NCBI RefSeq assembly: GCF_018403765.1
Contig: NZ_BOVQ01000005.1
Coordinates: 62,001 to 126,000 of the forward strand
Length of the DNA stretch: 64,000 bases
Direction: 5' to 3'
From: Lactococcus nasutitermitis
GTDB lineage: Bacteria; Bacillota; Bacilli; Lactobacillales; Streptococcaceae
The position numbers were made by a program, and so were the translations under genes. The notes below the pieces were generated by a model that had not been told where the DNA came from, ran no database searches, and saw nothing but the letters and a program-made list of their open reading frames with translations. This document shows, in pieces, positions 40,356 to 48,906 of the stretch. Within the stretch, counting starts at the first letter, position 1. Each line of letters begins with the position of its first letter.

Positions 40356-41909
40356 TTATAAAGTAACGGTAAATGTGGTGCCTTTTCCAAGGACACTGAC
40401 TACTTCAATGCGTCCACCAAGCTCTCGGACGTTCTTTTTGACAATAGCAAGTCCAAGTCCGGTACCTGCCACTTGACTGCGGCTTTCGTCCACACGGTAG
40501 AAACGGTCGAAAATGCGGGATTTCTGAATTTCTGTGAGTCCGGTACCATTATCTGCTACGTCAAAGATAATTTTTTTGTCGTTATGATAGAGACTGACGA
40601 GGATTTTTCCTGAGTTTGGTGTGTACTTGATGGCATTTTCTATAAGGTTTTCAAAAATACTATGAAGCATTTGTTCATTTGATTTTAGAGATATATTGGT
40701 AACTTGGTTATTGACTGTGAGATTTTTTTCTCTAATTTGTGGGCTGGAATTTTGCAGGATGGTGTTAATGAGCTGTGCGAGATTAACATTTTTCTTTTCG
40801 ATACGGCGGTTTTGTCTGGTGAGAAGAAGAGTATCTTGGACAAGTGCCATGAGACGTGTGCTTTCTTTATGAATAATCTTGGCAAAGTTGTGTGCATCTT
40901 CTGGAGAATCAACACCATTTTCTAGGAGTTCGGCAAAGCCAGTGATTGAAGTGAGTGGTGTTTTGAACTCGTGGGAAACGTTGGCGATAAAGTCATTGTG
41001 GGCTTCAAGTGTTTGGCGGTAGCGCGTGACATCCATCATTGTGACGATGAAACGATTATCCAAATCAGGCAGAGGGACAATCCGGACTTGGTAATAAGCG
41101 TTAAGTCCTTCAAAATGAAACAATTTTTCTTGGATATCAGGATGGAGGATTTTGTCAACTAAAAATGTCAGAAAATCAGCATAAGGACTGAAAATATCAA
41201 GATTATTTGTATCGGCAAAATCGTTTTTAAAACTTGCATTTGCTCGACGAATACTGCCTTTGCCGTTATAGACGAAAATCGGGAACTGGAACCACTCAAT
41301 AAACTCGTAGAGATTTTCTTTTTTGTCTGTTTGGGAGAGAATTTGCTGCTGGATGCGCTCGCCAAGCTGGTTGAGGGCAATAGTAATCCGGTCGTCGTCT
41401 TCGCCAATCAGGTAACTTTGAGTCATTGGACTGCGTTCTATATTTTTAATCTTGGCAATCGTATTTTGTGAAAAGCTGGCTGCTTTTCTGGCGCGATTGA
41501 CGGTGATAAAAGCAGCTGCAAAGTAGATGAGTAGGGCAAAAATGATGACCATGACATTGATAAATACTGGGGAAGTTCGTTCTTCAGAAATCCGTAAATA
41601 GCCGTTGAGCTGAGCGTTTGTGTAGATGGGACTGGTAATTTCAATCCTATCAGTTGTGAGTTGGCGCGAATAAGGGGCGCCATCAGCGATTTTTTTTGTG
41701 TCGCTGTCTGTTGTCGTTTTTGATAAAATCTGGAAATTGTGTGGTAAGGCTGTGTTTGGATGTTTTTCTTTGAAAAGTTCCAATGTGTTTGTCGTGTTGA
41801 GAATGCGTTGAGTGTCTGCGTTGAGCAGATTTTGATTGAGCAAAAGAACCAGAGCGAGCGTTAGGAGCGCATAAATTAGAGTTATGATTCCAATGTTTTT
41901 AAGTTTCAT
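40356..41909 (-). CDS. Sensor histidine kinase (PhoR/WalK-like)
   Basis: A 517-aa membrane kinase: TM1 near the start (IGIITLIYALLTLALVLLL), an extracellular region of about 100 aa, TM2 (VMVIIFALLIYFAAAFI), a PAS-like domain (WFQFPIFVYNGKGSIRRANASF), HisKA with phospho-His in NVSHEFKTPLTSITGF, and HATPase motifs NLIENAIKYTPNSG, DNGTGL and GTGLGLAIVKK. It overlaps the regulator gene by 11 bp. The closest logic is phosphate or cell-wall sensing; the signal is not deducible. Confidence 0.92.
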   Translation of the reverse strand: MKLKNIGIITLIYALLTLALVLLLNQNLLNADTQRILNTTNTLELFKEKHPNTALPHNFQILSKTTTDSDTKKIADGAPYSRQLTTDRIEITSPIYTNAQLNGYLRISEERTSPVFINVMVIIFALLIYFAAAFITVNRARKAASFSQNTIAKIKNIERSPMTQSYLIGEDDDRITIALNQLGERIQQQILSQTDKKENLYEFIEWFQFPIFVYNGKGSIRRANASFKNDFADTNNLDIFSPYADFLTFLVDKILHPDIQEKLFHFEGLNAYYQVRIVPLPDLDNRFIVTMMDVTRYRQTLEAHNDFIANVSHEFKTPLTSITGFAELLENGVDSPEDAHNFAKIIHKESTRLMALVQDTLLLTRQNRRIEKKNVNLAQLINTILQNSSPQIREKNLTVNNQVTNISLKSNEQMLHSIFENLIENAIKYTPNSGKILVSLYHNDKKIIFDVADNGTGLTEIQKSRIFDRFYRVDESRSQVAGTGLGLAIVKKNVRELGGRIEVVSVLGKGTTFTVTL

Positions 41910-42609
41910 CTTTTTCAAAATAATATCCAAAGCCTCGTTTTGTTTTGATGTAATGATTATCTAATTTTTTTCTAATTTTGGAAATGAGAACATCAATCGT
42001 TCGGGTTTCTGTTGCATCGGATATTCCCCAAAAATGCTGGAGAAGTTCTTCGCGACTGATGATTTTTCCTTGATTTTCGACTAATAATTCTAGGATTTCA
42101 AATTCACGTTTGGTTAGTTTTAGAAAATGATTGTCAAATGTGACTGTTTTTTTGACGAAATCAATTTCTAGCCTGTCTGTTTTGATAAATGTGAGTTTTT
42201 CATTTTTGACAGAACTGTCAAAAATTTCTGTGGGACTGTTATAGGTTTGATTGCGCCGAATGAGAGCATTTACTCTGACAATAATTTCTTTCATTGGCGT
42301 TGATTTGTCGAGATATTCATCAGAACCTGCTGACAGACCTGTCAATTTCATCTCATCGTCATCGCGCGCAGTCAATATCAAAATCGGTGTAAAATTTCCT
42401 TTTTTGCGCAATATTTCGGTGACTTCAATCCCATCATACTCTGGCATCATCAAATCAAGTAAAATGAGGTCAAGTGCGTTTTTCTTGGCAATATCAAGCG
42501 CTTGCTTGCCGTCATGAGCTGTCAGCACCTCGAAATCATTTTGCCTAAAATTAAATGAGAGGAGAGTTAAAATTGAGCGGTCATCGTCCGCAATCAAAAT
42601 CTTTTTCAT
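41899..42609 (-). CDS. OmpR-family response regulator
   Basis: A 236-aa regulator: receiver domain with ADDDRS, phospho-Asp in LILLDLMMPEYDG and the Lys of YLDKSTPMKEI; then a winged-helix DNA-binding domain (LTKREFEILELLVENQGKIISREELLQHFWG ... TRTIDVLISKIRKKL). A variant PMKEI replaces the usual PF-ELLAR after the lysine. A copy of the dispersed palindrome lies in the linker coding sequence (42206-42221). Confidence 0.95.
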   Translation of the reverse strand: MKKILIADDDRSILTLLSFNFRQNDFEVLTAHDGKQALDIAKKNALDLILLDLMMPEYDGIEVTEILRKKGNFTPILILTARDDDEMKLTGLSAGSDEYLDKSTPMKEIIVRVNALIRRNQTYNSPTEIFDSSVKNEKLTFIKTDRLEIDFVKKTVTFDNHFLKLTKREFEILELLVENQGKIISREELLQHFWGISDATETRTIDVLISKIRKKLDNHYIKTKRGFGYYFEKDET

Positions 42610-42756
42610 ATGATATATTATAACAAAAAACTGTAAATTGCGTGCAATTACTTATCTTGTAAGCCTTAATATTTTTGACAGAACTGTCAAAACAGAAAAT
42701 TTATATTTTTGATATAATAAAGAAAGGTAAAAACTCAATGTACGGACAGGAAAAAA

Positions 42757-43092
42757 ATGGAAATCGAAAAAACAAACCGCATGAACACTTTGTTTGAGTT
42801 TTATGCAACGCTGCTCACGGATAAACAGATGAACTATATCGAACTTTATTATGCTGATGATTACAGCCTTGCAGAGATTGCTGAGCAGTTTGATATCAGT
42901 CGTCAAGCAGTCTATGACAATATTCGCCGCACGGAAAAAGTCCTCGAGGGCTACGAAGAAAAGTTGCATCTTTATAGTAATTATGTCGTCAGAAATCAGC
43001 TGATTGACCAACTTTTAAAAGAATATGCAACTGATGAAAAACTCGTCAAAAGTTTGCAGAAAATTCAAGAAATTGATGAAGAAGAATTTTGA
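42757..43092 (+). CDS. ylxM: YlxM/UPF0122 helix-turn-helix protein
   Basis: A 111-aa sigma-region-4-like protein: [48 protein letters not shown] is the signature of YlxM, which associates with the signal-recognition-particle gene ffh in many Firmicutes. Here ffh does not follow; ssrA does. A palindrome copy overlaps its last codons (43089-43104). Confidence 0.9.
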   Translation: MEIEKTNRMNTLFEFYATLLTDKQMNYIELYYADDYSLAEIAEQFDISRQAVYDNIRRTEKVLEGYEEKLHLYSNYVVRNQLIDQLLKEYATDEKLVKSLQKIQEIDEEEF

Positions 43093-43129
43093 CAGAACTG
43101 TCAAAAAGTTTTGCGAGTTATTTTAATTT

Positions 43130-43160
43130 TTGACAGCTCTGTCAAAAAATATGTTATAAT
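43130..43160 (+). promoter_or_regulatory. ssrA promoter
   Basis: TATAAT at 43155-43160 with a TG extension lies 26 bp before the tmRNA 5' end. TTGACA at 43130, part of a dispersed palindrome copy, is 19 bp upstream and may serve as a weakly spaced -35. Confidence 0.65.
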
Positions 43161-43185
43161 AAATGTTCAGGCAATAGTCGAAAAC

Positions 43186-43540
43186 GGGGGCGTTACGGAT
43201 TCGACAGGCATTGTCGCGCATGAACGGCAACTGCTGCTGACATCAGGATAATCTGTCGCAGAAATATAACTGCAAAAAATAATACACAAACTTACGCATT
43301 CGCTGCCTAAACACCAGCCTGCGTGCCAGATTTTTGTTCGCTGATGACAATTTGACGGCCTAAACTTCAGTCAGATACGATTTTGCGTCGTCTTAGCGTA
43401 AAATAAGAGATTTATGAGAATCGCAAATTTTCTTTCTTTGAGACTAACTTTGAAAATTTGTTAAATTCAAGAAAGTCCTATAGTTGTAGATGTTGATGTA
43501 GCAAGGTGTTTGGACAGGGGTTCAACTCCCCTCGCCTCCA
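43186..43540 (+). ncRNA. ssrA: Transfer-messenger RNA
   Basis: The 5' end GGGGGCGTTACGGATTCGAC and the 3' end with T-arm GGGGTTCAACTCCCC and CGCCTCCA form the tRNA-like domain (7-bp acceptor with one G-U). The tag frame begins at GCA 43272 and reads AKNNTQTYAFAA then TAA (43308-43310). The TAGTTGTAGATG segment and pseudoknot regions lie between. It rescues stalled ribosomes. The 3' end is the prophage attachment site. Confidence 0.95.
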
Positions 43541-43571
43541 TAAATGAGTTCTTATAGAACTAGATAGTATG

Positions 43572-43597
43572 AAAAATCGCTCTGTTGAGCGGTTTTT
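43572..43597 (+). terminator. ssrA terminator
   Basis: AAAAATCGCTC-TGTT-GAGCGGTTTTT with further T residues, 32 bp after the tmRNA 3' end and so inside the prophage side of the attachment site. Confidence 0.8.
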
Positions 43598-43640
43598 GTT
43601 TTTTAAAAACAGTTAAACATAGATAAAAACATAAAACAGT

Positions 43641-43663
43641 CAGACCCAAAAGCAGACCCAAAA
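43641..43663. repeat. Tandem CAGACCCAAAA repeats (possible integrase arm sites)
   Basis: CAGACCCAAAA occurs twice (43641-43651 and 43653-43663), 100-120 bp from the attachment core and just beyond the integrase stop, the usual location of arm-type integrase sites. Confidence 0.45.
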
Positions 43664-43673
43664 ATAATAAAAA

Positions 43674-43694
43674 AACTGACTAAAATGGTCAGTT
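43674..43694 (-). terminator. Integrase terminator
   Basis: AACTGAC-TAAAATG-GTCAGTT overlaps the integrase stop codon; on the minus strand a run of T follows. Confidence 0.7.
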
Positions 43695-44772
43695 AAAAAT
43701 TAATATATGCTGAGAATTTATCGCCTATATCATCTTTGGCGAATTGTGTAATATGTGTATATATGTTCATCGTAGTTTTTAAATCTGCGTGTCCTAAACG
43801 ATATTGTACTTGTTTTAAACTCATACCAGATTCAAACAATAGGCTTGCATGGGTATGTCGAAATGCGTGAATACGTATTGGCTCAATTTTTTTATCTTTA
43901 GTTATTTCTAAAAGCCACTTTCTTGGTTTAGCTGGTGAAAGCATACCTCCCGTATCTGCTTCAAATATACGTATAGAATTTGGATAAGTTTTATGCAGCT
44001 CATCAAGGATTTGACAAGTCTTTTTATCAAGGCTCAATAAACGATTTGAATTAGCTTTAGGCGGAAGTGTTTCATAACCTACTGGCGAATGAGAGATAGC
44101 CTTATTTATGTCCAGTGTTGATTTCCTATAATCACTCCATTCAAGGGCAAGTAATTCCCCTTTGCGAATACCAGTAAAAGCCAACACTCGGAATAAGGCT
44201 ATTTTTTTAATATCATTTGTCTGCTCAACTAGTTTCATGAATTCTATTAGTTCATCTGTATCATAAAAGTCCTTTTTTTCTTCAACTTTCTTTTTTATCT
44301 TTTGAGAGGTAACAGGAGCTGCAGGATTGGCTTGTATATATCCTAAAAGAGTAGCGTGATTAAATACCTTACGAACCATACCGAAGAGCTTACGTGCAAA
44401 TTTGATCTTATTTGATAAGTCATTTCTATAGTCCTGTAATTCCATAGGAGTAAAATCTGAAAGCTTTGTACTTCCTAAGGCGGGTAAAACGTGTTTTTCA
44501 AATGCACGAGTTGTTTTGTAGTAGGTACTATTTTGGACTTCTTTTTCGTAAACTAGCAACCATTCATTATAAAGTTCTTGAAAAGTCATAGAGCTCTTCG
44601 GAGTAGGATTATTCACTTCCTTTTGCAGTTGTATGAGGGAAGATCTTGCTGAAGCTTTGGTAGTAAAACCTGAGCGCTTTATATATTTGTCTTTCCCATT
44701 TTCTCTGCCTATATAAAATCTAAATTTATAAGCAGTATTACCATTTTTCTTTTTATATGCTTTTATTTCCAT
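43693..44772 (-). CDS. int: Phage tyrosine integrase
   Basis: About 359 aa. N-terminal AP2-like arm-binding domain, core-binding domain (about 60-160) and catalytic domain: Arg in FTGIRKGELLALEWSD, Lys region, HAFRHTHASLLFESG (His-x-x-Arg), LGHADLKTTMNIYTH with the Tyr nucleophile. The ATG at 44772 has AGAAGAG at the right distance; a GTG at 44781 is possible. Related to lactococcal/streptococcal integrases that use ssrA or tRNA 3' ends. Confidence 0.95.
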   Translation of the reverse strand: MEIKAYKKKNGNTAYKFRFYIGRENGKDKYIKRSGFTTKASARSSLIQLQKEVNNPTPKSSMTFQELYNEWLLVYEKEVQNSTYYKTTRAFEKHVLPALGSTKLSDFTPMELQDYRNDLSNKIKFARKLFGMVRKVFNHATLLGYIQANPAAPVTSQKIKKKVEEKKDFYDTDELIEFMKLVEQTNDIKKIALFRVLAFTGIRKGELLALEWSDYRKSTLDINKAISHSPVGYETLPPKANSNRLLSLDKKTCQILDELHKTYPNSIRIFEADTGGMLSPAKPRKWLLEITKDKKIEPIRIHAFRHTHASLLFESGMSLKQVQYRLGHADLKTTMNIYTHITQFAKDDIGDKFSAYINF

Positions 44773-44875
44773 AGTTTTCACTCTTCTCTATAATTAAAAT
44801 CGCCCACCTATTTAGGCTTGGCGTTTTTTTGTTTATAGTAATTGATATTTTTATTACTCCAAGTTTGGATATTTT

Positions 44876-46198
44876 TTAAGGTCTAGCATATTGATTACCA
44901 CGTTCAGCGCGCGTGTTACCAGCACTATCTGCTTCAGCTTGTGTCATATAGGCATAATTACCTGGATTTTTAACTTCTGAATAATATTTGTTACTATCAC
45001 TTACATAAACCATTCCAGGAGCGGCAACCGTCCAGCCATCAGCCGTCGTTGTTACATCAGTATTTGCTACAGAGTTATCTGAAGATTGTGTACTTGCACT
45101 ACTAGGAGGAGTAGAAGAACTTGGTTTAGGTTGTTCTTGTGTAGTAGGACCTATTTCAGTTCCACTATTGTAGTCTATTGTTATACCTTCGGCATCATTA
45201 ATTACAATAATTTCAGTATTTAATATCCCATCGGAAGACTTTTCATCAACAATAGAACCACGAGGAATTGTTTCAGCACCGCTGTAAAGTGGTGTAGTCT
45301 CATAATCAATAGTTTCGGAAGTATCTGGATGGTTAGACCAGTAATTTTCTGCTAACTCTTCGGCAGCACGCATTCCGCCATTTTGATTAGCTCCAACATT
45401 TTGACTACGTGTTCCTGTTGTGAAATTATATTCAGAAGTATAAGAGTATTGTCCTAATAAACTATCCGCAATTGAATGGCTACGATTATAAAGATAACCG
45501 TGATAAGTACGTTGAGTTAATGAAAAAGTAATTGCTACTTTAGGATTACTTGCTGGCCATGCTGGTGGGTCAAGTGGCTCTCCTTGACGTGAACCTTTAG
45601 ACGATTGATACTCAGCATAAGTAAGGACAGCGCGAGCAGTTCCAGAACGCCCCTGACCATCTGCAGAAAAATTATAATCTCCAGCATTCATTGTATCAAA
45701 TCCAGAGACATTAGCTGAACCATTATTCCAATAGTAATTTTGATTTGGTCCAGCTGATTTAGAGTTTGTATAGTTTATTAGCTTTGCTAAAATACCACTT
45801 GAATCAGGGGTTGAATTTGACTGTGAGCTAGAAGAAGAACTAGGCTTACTTTTAGATATGATAGTTGAACTACTACTTGATGATGATTTTGTAACTTTTG
45901 AACTGCTAGATTTAGAGATGTTTGAACTATTAGAACTATTAGAACTATTAGAACTTATAGAATAGGCTGGATCACTTTTAGTATCATTATTATTTGAATT
46001 ACTAAACGCAGAAACATATCCTCCAAAACCGATAAGAGCAACAAGTGCAAAAGATATGATAGCAACTATCCAGCGTTTTTGCTGAGTTTTGCGATATTTA
46101 ATGATTGAGTGATAAATACCATACAAACAAAAGAATGGGAAAAAGATAATAACTAATACCCAAAACCACCATTTTTTAATTAAATTTTTATTTTTCAT
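44876..46198 (-). CDS. Membrane-anchored DNA/RNA non-specific endonuclease (EndA/NucA-like)
   Basis: A 440-aa protein with two N-terminal membrane segments (WWFWVLVIIFFPFFCLYGIY and WIVAIISFALVALIGFGGYVSAF). A Ser/Asn/Lys linker of about 55 aa follows, and then a nuclease domain: YLYNRSHSIADSLLG in place of the DRGH motif (active-site His) and TGTRSQNVGANQNGGMRAAEELAENYW, typical of EndA-type nucleases. The C-terminal 45 aa (MVYVSDSNKYYSEVKNPGNYAYMTQAEADSAG) is a small extra domain. It sits between integrase and repressor as a separate unit, a position of lysogenic-conversion or exclusion genes. The first 77 bp after it and 44773-44875 hold no gene. Confidence 0.75.
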   Translation of the reverse strand: MKNKNLIKKWWFWVLVIIFFPFFCLYGIYHSIIKYRKTQQKRWIVAIISFALVALIGFGGYVSAFSNSNNNDTKSDPAYSISSNSSNSSNSSNISKSSSSKVTKSSSSSSSTIISKSKPSSSSSSQSNSTPDSSGILAKLINYTNSKSAGPNQNYYWNNGSANVSGFDTMNAGDYNFSADGQGRSGTARAVLTYAEYQSSKGSRQGEPLDPPAWPASNPKVAITFSLTQRTYHGYLYNRSHSIADSLLGQYSYTSEYNFTTGTRSQNVGANQNGGMRAAEELAENYWSNHPDTSETIDYETTPLYSGAETIPRGSIVDEKSSDGILNTEIIVINDAEGITIDYNSGTEIGPTTQEQPKPSSSTPPSSASTQSSDNSVANTDVTTTADGWTVAAPGMVYVSDSNKYYSEVKNPGNYAYMTQAEADSAGNTRAERGNQYARP

Positions 46199-46248
46199 AA
46201 GTTTATTCCTTTTAGTCTTTAACGAGGTTCAAAATTTACTCGTAGTTT

Positions 46249-47343
46249 TTAGAACGGGAACTCGACAAAGTCCCATGCTTGCAGTAAGCCGTTTTCAAGA
46301 AAAGTAGAATTTGCCCCACAATTTGGACAGTATCTGGCATCACCCTCTAAAGCTATAGTACAAGCTTTGGTTTGAGTAAATGTTCCGTCGTTTAATTTTT
46401 GTATTCCCGTGCATCTATTAATAATTTGTTTACCACAAATTTGGCAATAATTATCATGTAAATATTCATTTTTACAATTTGGGCAAGCTTCTGTTAAACG
46501 TCCTACTGAGTCAGTTTTCAATTTTGGATATATCATTGTTGTCTTCTTTCTATCTCTAAATTTTATAAAGTTATCGAAGTCTGGTTTAAAAAAAGAATTT
46601 TCTCCACATATTTTACAAAAATCACAATTATTGTTTTGAATAGTTAAACATTTACTACATATTTTGTTTGATAAATCTTTATCTATAAAATCCTTAAAGT
46701 TTTTAACTAGTTCATGGGATTCAAAAATTATACTAGTATTTTGTAATCTACTTTCCAATGTTTCTATTATACTGTTAGAAACAGGTTCAGATATATCAAA
46801 AATTTTTTCTAGGTGTTCATCGTCATTTTTAGACCATGCTTTTGTATATAAGTCAACAAGAGGGATAGGTGCTAAAAGGCGTTTTGCAAAATAATTAGCT
46901 TCCATTTCTAAATATGTATGAGTCGATTTGCTTAACCCTCTGTGTGAAAGTATTTCCTCGCTAGTTTTAGCATGATGTTTTAAAAGAAAATGACCAAGCT
47001 CGTGAGCTAATGTAAAGCGGATTGTTGGGCGATAAGTTTTTGTATCATTGTAAAGCAGTATATATGTATCATCACTTCTTTTCCATAAACATCCGTCTTC
47101 TGAATCTGTAAAATGGATGACTTCGCTCATAGATAAATTTCTTCTTTTTGCAAAACTTGAGTAAGTGACGACATGCAATCCAGATTTTTTGTACAATTTT
47201 AAAAGTTTTTTGATATTAATAGGGAGGGAAGAAATTCCAGACTTGTTAACGACCTCATAAGCTAATTCTTGCGCATAAGCAAAATTAGCTTTTTTATACT
47301 CTTCATCAAAAATCTTCGGTATCATCCTCGTCAAGTTCTCCAT
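46249..47343 (-). CDS. ImmA/IrrE-family metallopeptidase with zinc ribbons
   Basis: Up to 364 aa (an ATG at 47325 is also possible). Peptidase motif TLAHELGHFLLKHH near residue 112. The C-terminal half has several CxxC pairs (CSKC, CKICG, CPNCKNEY, CQICG, CPNCG), two or three zinc-ribbon modules. Phage ImmA proteins cleave the CI-type repressor; this one overlaps the repressor gene by up to 38 bp, the usual pairing. The zinc ribbons are an addition not seen in simple ImmA. Confidence 0.88.
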   Translation of the reverse strand: MENLTRMIPKIFDEEYKKANFAYAQELAYEVVNKSGISSLPINIKKLLKLYKKSGLHVVTYSSFAKRRNLSMSEVIHFTDSEDGCLWKRSDDTYILLYNDTKTYRPTIRFTLAHELGHFLLKHHAKTSEEILSHRGLSKSTHTYLEMEANYFAKRLLAPIPLVDLYTKAWSKNDDEHLEKIFDISEPVSNSIIETLESRLQNTSIIFESHELVKNFKDFIDKDLSNKICSKCLTIQNNNCDFCKICGENSFFKPDFDNFIKFRDRKKTTMIYPKLKTDSVGRLTEACPNCKNEYLHDNYCQICGKQIINRCTGIQKLNDGTFTQTKACTIALEGDARYCPNCGANSTFLENGLLQAWDFVEFPF

Positions 47344-47659
47344 TGTCTATATCAGTAAAAGTTAAATCCATAATTTTAAGTAAGCGACGCTGATCTGCTC
47401 GAGATAAGTTTTTTGCTCTTCGTTGGAGGGTGGAAAATTCAGGAGTTTGATTTTTTCCATCATCCCCACGTCCTAGAAGTGAATCTACTGTCACTCCGAA
47501 GTAATCAGCAACTTTAGTTAATACTTCAGAAGATGGCGATGATTTAGCATTTTTCATATTATAAAAATAATTTTCACTAAAACCTAACTTTAAAGCCAAA
47601 TCTTTCAAGCCTATTTTCTGCTTATCTGATAAAGTTTTTATTCTTTCAAAAGTAGTCAT
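47306..47659 (-). CDS. CI-like XRE repressor
   Basis: A 117-aa repressor with helix-turn-helix in MTTFERIKTLSDKQKIGLKDLALKLGFSENYFYNMKNAKSSPSSEVLTKVADYFGVTVDSLL and an acidic C-terminus. It has no S24 self-cleavage domain, consistent with dependence on the neighbouring ImmA-like peptidase. ATG at 47659 with AAAGG upstream; an in-frame codon at 47683 is rejected. Confidence 0.9.
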   Translation of the reverse strand: MTTFERIKTLSDKQKIGLKDLALKLGFSENYFYNMKNAKSSPSSEVLTKVADYFGVTVDSLLGRGDDGKNQTPEFSTLQRRAKNLSRADQRRLLKIMDLTFTDIDNGELDEDDTEDF

Positions 47660-47714
47660 ATCAAGCCTTTCATGGGATGACAAAGATGGCGGTACTTTTT
47701 TTAGTAGTTTATTG

Positions 47715-47743
47715 TTGACAAAAAGAACTAAATTTAGTACAAT
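47715..47743 (+). promoter_or_regulatory. Rightward promoter with palindromic operator
   Basis: TTGACA, 17-bp spacer, TACAAT. The palindrome ACTAAATTTAGT (47727-47738) lies in the spacer. It points to the Cro-like gene, leaving a leader of about 190 bases. Confidence 0.75.
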
Positions 47744-47855
47744 TATCTTTGTAAATAGTTAGCCTACAAATTAGGCGTTATACTCAACAAAACAATAAAA
47801 CTCTCCGCCAAGAATGTTTTATAGTGCTATTGTCGGGTGTTTTCTTCATACACTT

Positions 47856-47884
47856 ATGGTACTAAATATAGTAATTTATGTCAA
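47856..47884 (-). promoter_or_regulatory. Leftward promoter with matching operator
   Basis: On the minus strand TTGACA (47884-47879), 17-bp spacer, TACCAT (47861-47856), with ACTAAATATAGT (47861-47872) overlapping. It points to the repressor gene and faces the rightward promoter. The region between contains hairpins (GCCTA/TAGGC and ATAAAAC/GTTTTAT). Confidence 0.7.
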
Positions 47885-47938
47885 GAATAAGCTAATTTAT
47901 AAGCTAACTTTTATACATTAATATAGAAAGGACAAAAT

Positions 47939-48130
47939 ATGCCGGAATTTAACTCAGGTATTGAAAAAATCAAAGCACGTATGAAGGAAGAGAATATTCT
48001 TGCAATTGACTTAGCAACAACTTATGGAATTAAGCCAAGTGATATGTCAGATATTTTAAATGGTAAAGACACATCACCTCGTGCCGCAAAAGTCATTGTG
48101 AAGATTATCCGTGATTTAACAATTAGATAG
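47939..48130 (+). CDS. Cro-like DNA-binding protein
   Basis: A 63-aa protein with a helix-turn-helix (ILAIDLATTYGIKPSDMSDILNGKDTSPRAAKVI). First rightward gene after the switch region, preceded by AGAAAGGAC. By position it acts as the Cro-type lytic regulator. Confidence 0.8.
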   Translation: MPEFNSGIEKIKARMKEENILAIDLATTYGIKPSDMSDILNGKDTSPRAAKVIVKIIRDLTIR

Positions 48131-48142
48131 AAAGGACATAGT

Positions 48143-48895
48143 ATGTCAGAAAAACAAGAATTAGTATTTACAGAAAACGGTCAGGCTTTAGCTTCAAGTA
48201 AAAAAGTTGCAGATAGCTTTGATAAGCAACATAAAGATGTACTTGAAATTATTGACAATCTCGTGGCGGAAAAATCCGCCGCCAAATTCTTTGCTGAAAC
48301 AACTTATAAGAATCGTGGGAAAGAATATCGGATGTATGTAATGACACGAGATGGGTTCACATTATTAGCTATGGGATTTAACGGAAAGAAAGCTTTGGAT
48401 TTCAAAATCAAGTATATTGAAGCCTTTAATAAAATGGAACAAACATTAACCGTTGGAATTCAAGCACCTCAGACAATGAAAGAGGCCTTACAACTTGCCC
48501 TTGTCCAACAAGAACAGATTGAATCGCTTCAACTTGAAAGCTCAGTACAAAAGCAGCAAATCGCAGAACTTCAACCAAAAGCTAGTTATTATGATTGGGT
48601 ATTGCAAACAAAAGATTTAGTATCTGTGACAATTATTGCTAAACAATATGGTAAATCTGCGCAATGGCTAAACGAATTACTTCATGAATTGAAAATTCAA
48701 TTTAAGCAAGGGAAAGTTTGGCTACTTTATCAAAAATATGCGGAATCTGGTTATACAAAAACTAATTTTGCGCCTGATGATGCTGCGCATTTACATCCTC
48801 ATACAAAATGGACCCAAAAAGGAATGTTATTCATTTATGAAACTTTGAAAAAAGAAAACATCTTGCCTTTAGTTGAACATGAAGATGTCGCATAG
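48143..48895 (+). CDS. Rha/KilAC-type phage antirepressor
   Basis: A 250-aa protein: N-terminal Rha domain (SSKKVADSFDKQHKDVLEIIDNL ... YKNRGKEYRMYVMTRDGFTLLAMGFNGKKALDFKIKYIEAFNKME), coiled linker (about 110-145), and C-terminal KilAC domain (YYDWVLQTKDLVSVTIIAKQYGKSAQWLNELLHEL). Such proteins counter the CI repressor or regulate early genes. AGAAAGGA precedes it. Confidence 0.9.
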   Translation: MSEKQELVFTENGQALASSKKVADSFDKQHKDVLEIIDNLVAEKSAAKFFAETTYKNRGKEYRMYVMTRDGFTLLAMGFNGKKALDFKIKYIEAFNKMEQTLTVGIQAPQTMKEALQLALVQQEQIESLQLESSVQKQQIAELQPKASYYDWVLQTKDLVSVTIIAKQYGKSAQWLNELLHELKIQFKQGKVWLLYQKYAESGYTKTNFAPDDAAHLHPHTKWTQKGMLFIYETLKKENILPLVEHEDVA

Positions 48896-48906
48896 AAAGG
48901 AACTTT

